From Fibrobacter sp. (GTDB lineage: Bacteria > Fibrobacterota > Fibrobacteria > Fibrobacterales > Fibrobacteraceae): a stretch of 43,726 bases of DNA. Below are positions 40,293 to 43,726 of this stretch, piece after piece. The notes under the pieces are model-generated. The model searched no databases. It saw only the letters and a program-made list of their open reading frames with translations, and was not told where the DNA came from. Where the stretch lies: the NCBI GenBank assembly GCA_016295375.1, contig JAEDLI010000007.1, positions 1-43,726 on the forward strand, written 5' to 3'. Every line of letters starts with the position of its first letter. Position 1 is the first letter of the stretch. Both the position numbers and the translations under genes were made by a program.

Positions 40293-43200
40293 TTATTCCC
40301 CGGCTTCCAGCGGGACGAAGGCGTTGTTTCCGTCCAGGTCGGCAGGCAAGTCCCAGTCGTCGTCCTTGGGCATGGCGGCAGGAGCGGTAGCTACCGGAGG
40401 TTGCTCCGTCGCAGCGGCTGGAGCTTGAACGCTGCCAGGCTGTTCTGCGACCGCCCCGGATTGCGCAGGTGCGGCCGAAGCTTCGGTCTGTGCAGCCTCG
40501 CCGTCTTCGACGGGGACGATGGAAAGCTCCGGCGCGGGTGCAGACTCTGCAGAGGCAGCGCTATCTGTGGCGGCTTCGGCAACGGCGGCCCTGAAACCGG
40601 GAACCTCCAGCCACGGGAGGGTGCGGCCTGCAGAAGCTTCGGATTCCGGAAGGACAAAGCCTGTCATGGGGTCCACCTTCAGCTCGCCCCGCTCGTTAGG
40701 CAGCACCAGCGGGACTTCGCCCGTGGCCAGCATGGAAATGTCAAAGAAGTCGACGTGTTCGGGAATGCCCTGAATGTCGATTTCTTCTTTGGCAAAGGCC
40801 GCCCATTGTGGCAGGCCACCCGATGCACCTGCGATTCGGGTGCGGCCTGACTTTAGCGGTTTGTTGTCGTCAAAGCCCACGTAGCTTCCGATAGCCACTA
40901 CGGAATCCAGCGCGATGCCGTTCTGTTCTGCCACGTAAGTGGGGAGCGCTCCCATGAAGGCCACGTTGCGGTAATCGTTGGTAGTACCCGTCTTGCCCAT
41001 CACCGGGAAACGAAGCGTAGTGGAACGGTCTTCGCTTGAAACAGAAAGGTTTGCCACCTGGCTCCTGGCCGTACCGTTGGTGAATACGGAGCGAAGCATC
41101 ACCGCCATCTGAGATGTGACCGTATCGGAAAGTACCTGCTTGGTTTCTACCTCGTTCCTGAAAATCACGCGACCGTCACGGTTCTTGATTTCCTTGATAA
41201 AGCATGGGTCGGCCCAGTCGGCATCCAGGCACTTGTAAACCTTCCCGGTGAGCAAGGTCTGGTAGGCCGTGGTGATTTCGCCAAGAGAAATCTCGTTTAC
41301 GCCCAGGGGCATGCTGAACACTTTTTGCAGTTTCTGATGAATGCCGATTTCGTTTGCGAAGCGGGCGTATTCTGCCATGGAGAGCGCCCTGCGGAAATCA
41401 GGCCAGTAGCGGAGCTGGCTCAATTCCAGGTAATCCTTTTCGGAATCTACGGGCTCCATCATGGTGGTGAGCCGCTTGAAATCGGCCAAGCTGAAATTGG
41501 GGAACAGTTCCACCGATTCCATGGGCGGGAGCGTGGCCTCTACATCGGGGTCCAGGCTCTTGGCTTCGCGGGCACGCAAAATTTCGGCGTAGTTCTTGTA
41601 GTTGTGGTTCAGGTACTTGATGAGGGTTTCGTCTTTCTTGGCCTGCTTGACGCCTACATCCGTGAACGTACCGTAGCGCAGGTTCAGCACCGCACGGGCG
41701 CGGGCGGACTTGCCCTCTAGCCTGTAGCGCTCTGCAAGGGCGTCGCGGGCGCGGGTAAACTCGATTTCCCGCTTGGATTCTTCTTTCAGGGTGAGGCCGA
41801 ACTTGTCACGAAGCCGCTCGAAATATTCCTTGCGTTCTTCGTCGGCATCTTGGGCAAAGCCGTTCTGGGCCGCCACCTCGGCAAACTCGTTACTGTCCAG
41901 CTTGTCTAGCAAGTGTTCCAACAGCCAAATGCTGGCGATGTTTTCGGAACGGGTGGTAGCCCAGGCGATGGTCACCACGTCGCCCTTGTTCTTGTGGTCG
42001 GGCCGGGGGAAATAGAACAGGTTCACGTACTGGAACACGTTGAACTCGTTTTCCAGCTCGTCCATGTAGTTCCAGTGGTGTTGCAGGGCCAGCGCATAGA
42101 GCAGGGGTTTCCAGCTAGAACCAAGCTGACGCACCGCCTTGAAGCTACGGTCATAACCCGTGTTGTGGAAACCGCCCTGGCTTGCAAGCACCATGCCGTT
42201 CTGGATAGCCACGAGACCGCCCTGCAGCACGGGTTCCGTCTCGATCTTGCAGGGGGCGTAGCCCTCGATCTTGTTTTCGTCCAGCACGCTCACCAGAAGG
42301 ATTGCTCCCGGTTTCAGCTGGGAAGCGAGAATCTTGTTCACGTCGCCACCCACCTGGGCTGCAAATTCCTTGACCGCGGCCTCCGTGACGACACCCTTCA
42401 ACTGGCCAAAGTCCAGCTTCAAGGATTTCAGCTTGCCCTTGTCGTCGTAGAAAACACTATCTACGGCACCGTAAAGGTAATCGCCCTTGCGGGCACTCTG
42501 GGCACGGTTTGCAAACTGGGCCTTGGGGAGCACGAACCCGCCCAACTGCATCTGGAGATTGCTGATATTGTTCTGCAGGGCACGCTTGGCGGCATCCTGA
42601 CTCTTGGCGTCTAGGGTCGTGACGATTTCCAGCTGGGCCTTGCGCCAGTCGTCGATTCCTTCGCCCTCGAAAAGTTCCTTGAAATATTCGCTGTCCAGGC
42701 GTTCTTCCAGTCGCTCCAGCGTGGTGCTCATGCTGAAGCGGAAATTCCCGTGGTTGAATTCCAGCGGTTTTTCGAGGGCCTTGTCCATGTCCTCTTGCTC
42801 GATGTAGCCTTCTTCTACCATGCGAGAAAGCACGTATTGCAGGCGTTCTGCACCTCGGGCGATAGCCCGGTCACGGCGTTCCTTGTTGCGCTGGATAAAG
42901 GGGTCGTAGTTGAAGGGGCCCTTCACGGAACCTGCGATAAAGGCGCATTCGGCCAGGGTCAGGTCTTTCAGTTCCTTGTTGAAGAAATACTGGGCGGCAA
43001 TGGCAACTCCCTTGCCCGTGCCCGAAACGTGGAACTGGTTCAGGTAGAACTCCAGGATTTCTTCCTTGGAAAAATGCTTTTCCATGCGGAGCGCGTTGAT
43101 CAGCTCCTTGCCCTTTTCCTTGACAGAACGTTCCTCGCGGCCAAAGATGTTCTTGACCGCCTGCTGGGTGAGGGTGGAACCGCCCTGCCGCATGTGCCCG

Positions 43201-43562
43201 CTTTTCAGGTTCGAGACCATGGCGCGGGTAAAGCCGTACAGGCTGAATCCGTCGTGGTTCCAGTAGCCCGCGTCTTCGGCGGCCACCAGGGCGTTCACGA
43301 TGTTCACGGGAATGTCGCCGTAGGGCACATACACGCGGTGGTTGGCATCGAAAAATGCGCCCAGGAGATTGTCACCGTCGCGGTAGAACACGCGGGTCTC
43401 GCCGGAGAGCACCTGCAGGATAGTCTTGCGGTTGAACTGGTTGTCGGGGTCCTTTTCGGGCAGAATCTTGAAAACGACAATGTAGAGGGGGATGCAGCAG
43501 ATGAGGCCCACCAGGGCAAATGCCGCCATAATCTTGAGTAATTTTATTAGAAGCCGCACCAT
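40293..43562 (-). CDS. Class A penicillin-binding protein (PBP1A type)
   Basis: This 1,089-residue inner-membrane enzyme builds and crosslinks peptidoglycan. One transmembrane helix (residues 12-32) is followed by a GT51 glycosyltransferase domain with catalytic Glu96 in AAEDAGYWNHDG and the GGSTLTQQAVKN motif (127-138). The transpeptidase domain has SxxK at Ser482-Lys485 (GSSWKP), SEN near 540 and KTGT near 855. The middle part (about 560-780) is larger than in E. coli PBP1A and rich in charged helices. The C-terminal 120 residues are an Ala/Pro/Glu-rich tail. The ATG at 43562 follows TATA directly, so the start is assigned from the membrane anchor (MVRLLIKLLK). It heads an operon with a lipoprotein and a TSUP permease. 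Confidence 0.93.
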   Translation of the reverse strand: MVRLLIKLLKIMAAFALVGLICCIPLYIVVFKILPEKDPDNQFNRKTILQVLSGETRVFYRDGDNLLGAFFDANHRVYVPYGDIPVNIVNALVAAEDAGYWNHDGFSLYGFTRAMVSNLKSGHMRQGGSTLTQQAVKNIFGREERSVKEKGKELINALRMEKHFSKEEILEFYLNQFHVSGTGKGVAIAAQYFFNKELKDLTLAECAFIAGSVKGPFNYDPFIQRNKERRDRAIARGAERLQYVLSRMVEEGYIEQEDMDKALEKPLEFNHGNFRFSMSTTLERLEERLDSEYFKELFEGEGIDDWRKAQLEIVTTLDAKSQDAAKRALQNNISNLQMQLGGFVLPKAQFANRAQSARKGDYLYGAVDSVFYDDKGKLKSLKLDFGQLKGVVTEAAVKEFAAQVGGDVNKILASQLKPGAILLVSVLDENKIEGYAPCKIETEPVLQGGLVAIQNGMVLASQGGFHNTGYDRSFKAVRQLGSSWKPLLYALALQHHWNYMDELENEFNVFQYVNLFYFPRPDHKNKGDVVTIAWATTRSENIASIWLLEHLLDKLDSNEFAEVAAQNGFAQDADEERKEYFERLRDKFGLTLKEESKREIEFTRARDALAERYRLEGKSARARAVLNLRYGTFTDVGVKQAKKDETLIKYLNHNYKNYAEILRAREAKSLDPDVEATLPPMESVELFPNFSLADFKRLTTMMEPVDSEKDYLELSQLRYWPDFRRALSMAEYARFANEIGIHQKLQKVFSMPLGVNEISLGEITTAYQTLLTGKVYKCLDADWADPCFIKEIKNRDGRVIFRNEVETKQVLSDTVTSQMAVMLRSVFTNGTARSQVANLSVSSEDRSTTLRFPVMGKTGTTNDYRNVAFMGALPTYVAEQNGIALDSVVAIGSYVGFDDNKPLKSGRTRIAGASGGLPQWAAFAKEEIDIQGIPEHVDFFDISMLATGEVPLVLPNERGELKVDPMTGFVLPESEASAGRTLPWLEVPGFRAAVAEAATDSAASAESAPAPELSIVPVEDGEAAQTEASAAPAQSGAVAEQPGSVQAPAAATEQPPVATAPAAMPKDDDWDLPADLDGNNAFVPLEAGE

Positions 43563-43620
43563 TATAGCCGCAATTTAGCTTTTTTGGCGGGCTTTTTTGG
43601 GCAATTTTGGGCATTCACCC

Positions 43621-43649
43621 TTGAAAAACTGCGGATTTTTATGTAAAAT
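43621..43649 (+). promoter_or_regulatory. Sigma-70-like promoter of tRNA-Ser
   Basis: TTGAAA (43621-43626), 17-bp spacer and TAAAAT (43644-43649). The tRNA begins 15 nt after the -10 element. It is divergent from the penicillin-binding protein gene. Confidence 0.75.
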
Positions 43650-43664
43650 TGGAGTCCCCAAGAT

Positions 43665-43726
43665 GGGAAGGTGGCCGAGCTGGCCGAAGGCGCGTCCCTG
43701 CTAAGGACGTATAGGACTTAATCCTA
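43665..43726 (+). tRNA. tRNA-Ser(GCT), cut by window end
   Basis: The acceptor arm starts GGGAAGG followed by TGGCCGAG, the usual class II serine tRNA start. The anticodon stem is CGTCC/GGACG around loop CTGCTAA, so the anticodon is GCT, reading AGC and AGT codons. A long variable arm has begun when the window ends. The T arm and 3' acceptor strand are outside. Confidence 0.9.

Noticed and set aside
43560..43570. TATAAT directly at the start codon of the penicillin-binding protein gene (also TATAATG at 34036-34042)
   Set aside because: A true -10 here would put the transcript start downstream of the ATG. It is more likely chance A/T sequence, and GAGG supports ordinary initiation at 34038.

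Overview
The window looks like chromosome of a Fibrobacter-type bacterium, a cellulose-degrading anaerobe of the gut. Supporting signs are a secreted protein with a fibro-slime domain, an OmpA protein with a thrombospondin type-3 repeat belt, a GH9 and a GH5 glycanase, the C-terminal remnant of a CBM6-bearing esterase or deacetylase, a succinate/acetate-type CoA-transferase, and MqnA of the futalosine menaquinone route. The genus is inferred from protein families; no rRNA gene is present.

Layout, left to right. 1-4675: a large secreted fibro-slime protein, then a convergent gap holding three hairpin units. 4675-8270: an ABC-F ATPase (minus strand), a 5'-truncated deacetylase-CBM6 remnant, a small exported protein, and an inverted repeat. 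8267-16434 (minus strand): a tightly packed set encoding a small membrane protein, an ABC exporter ATPase and permease, two degenerate PilT/GspE-type ATPases, a patatin/outer-membrane-barrel protein, and FolD. 16545-18692: a MacB-type ATPase/permease pair separated by repeat hairpins. 18841-23976: OmpA-TSP3 protein, UDP-sugar epimerase, convergent GtrA-like protein, CoA-transferase. 24012-24421: a GIY-YIG gene with its own promoter between inverted hairpin repeats. 24485-26145: DUF1653, patatin and Nudix genes. 26176-27954: GH9. 28148-34038: a complete peptide-type ABC importer. 34227-36694: KDPG aldolase, a diguanylate cyclase response regulator and mqnA. 36778-38188: a small protein and a cytosolic-looking GH5. 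38221-43562: a class A penicillin-binding protein followed by a TPR-like lipoprotein and a TSUP permease. The window ends in a partial tRNA-Ser(GCT).

The most unusual signals are in repeated DNA. A family of about 20-bp perfect hairpins with a GAC tail (arms such as ATCCTCGC/GCGAGGAT, loop about 4 nt) lies in several intergenic gaps. Two outward-facing copies bracket the GIY-YIG gene as if they were terminal inverted repeats. Three more copies, with other intergenic repeat types, have accumulated in frame inside the N-terminal linker of the patatin/barrel gene, similar in principle to Rickettsia palindromic elements. Separately, 4489-4630 holds two hairpins with identical flanks and loop but completely different, perfectly paired inner stems. 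That pattern suggests a conserved structured element.

All calls come from reading the sequence and from knowledge of the families. No database search was run.
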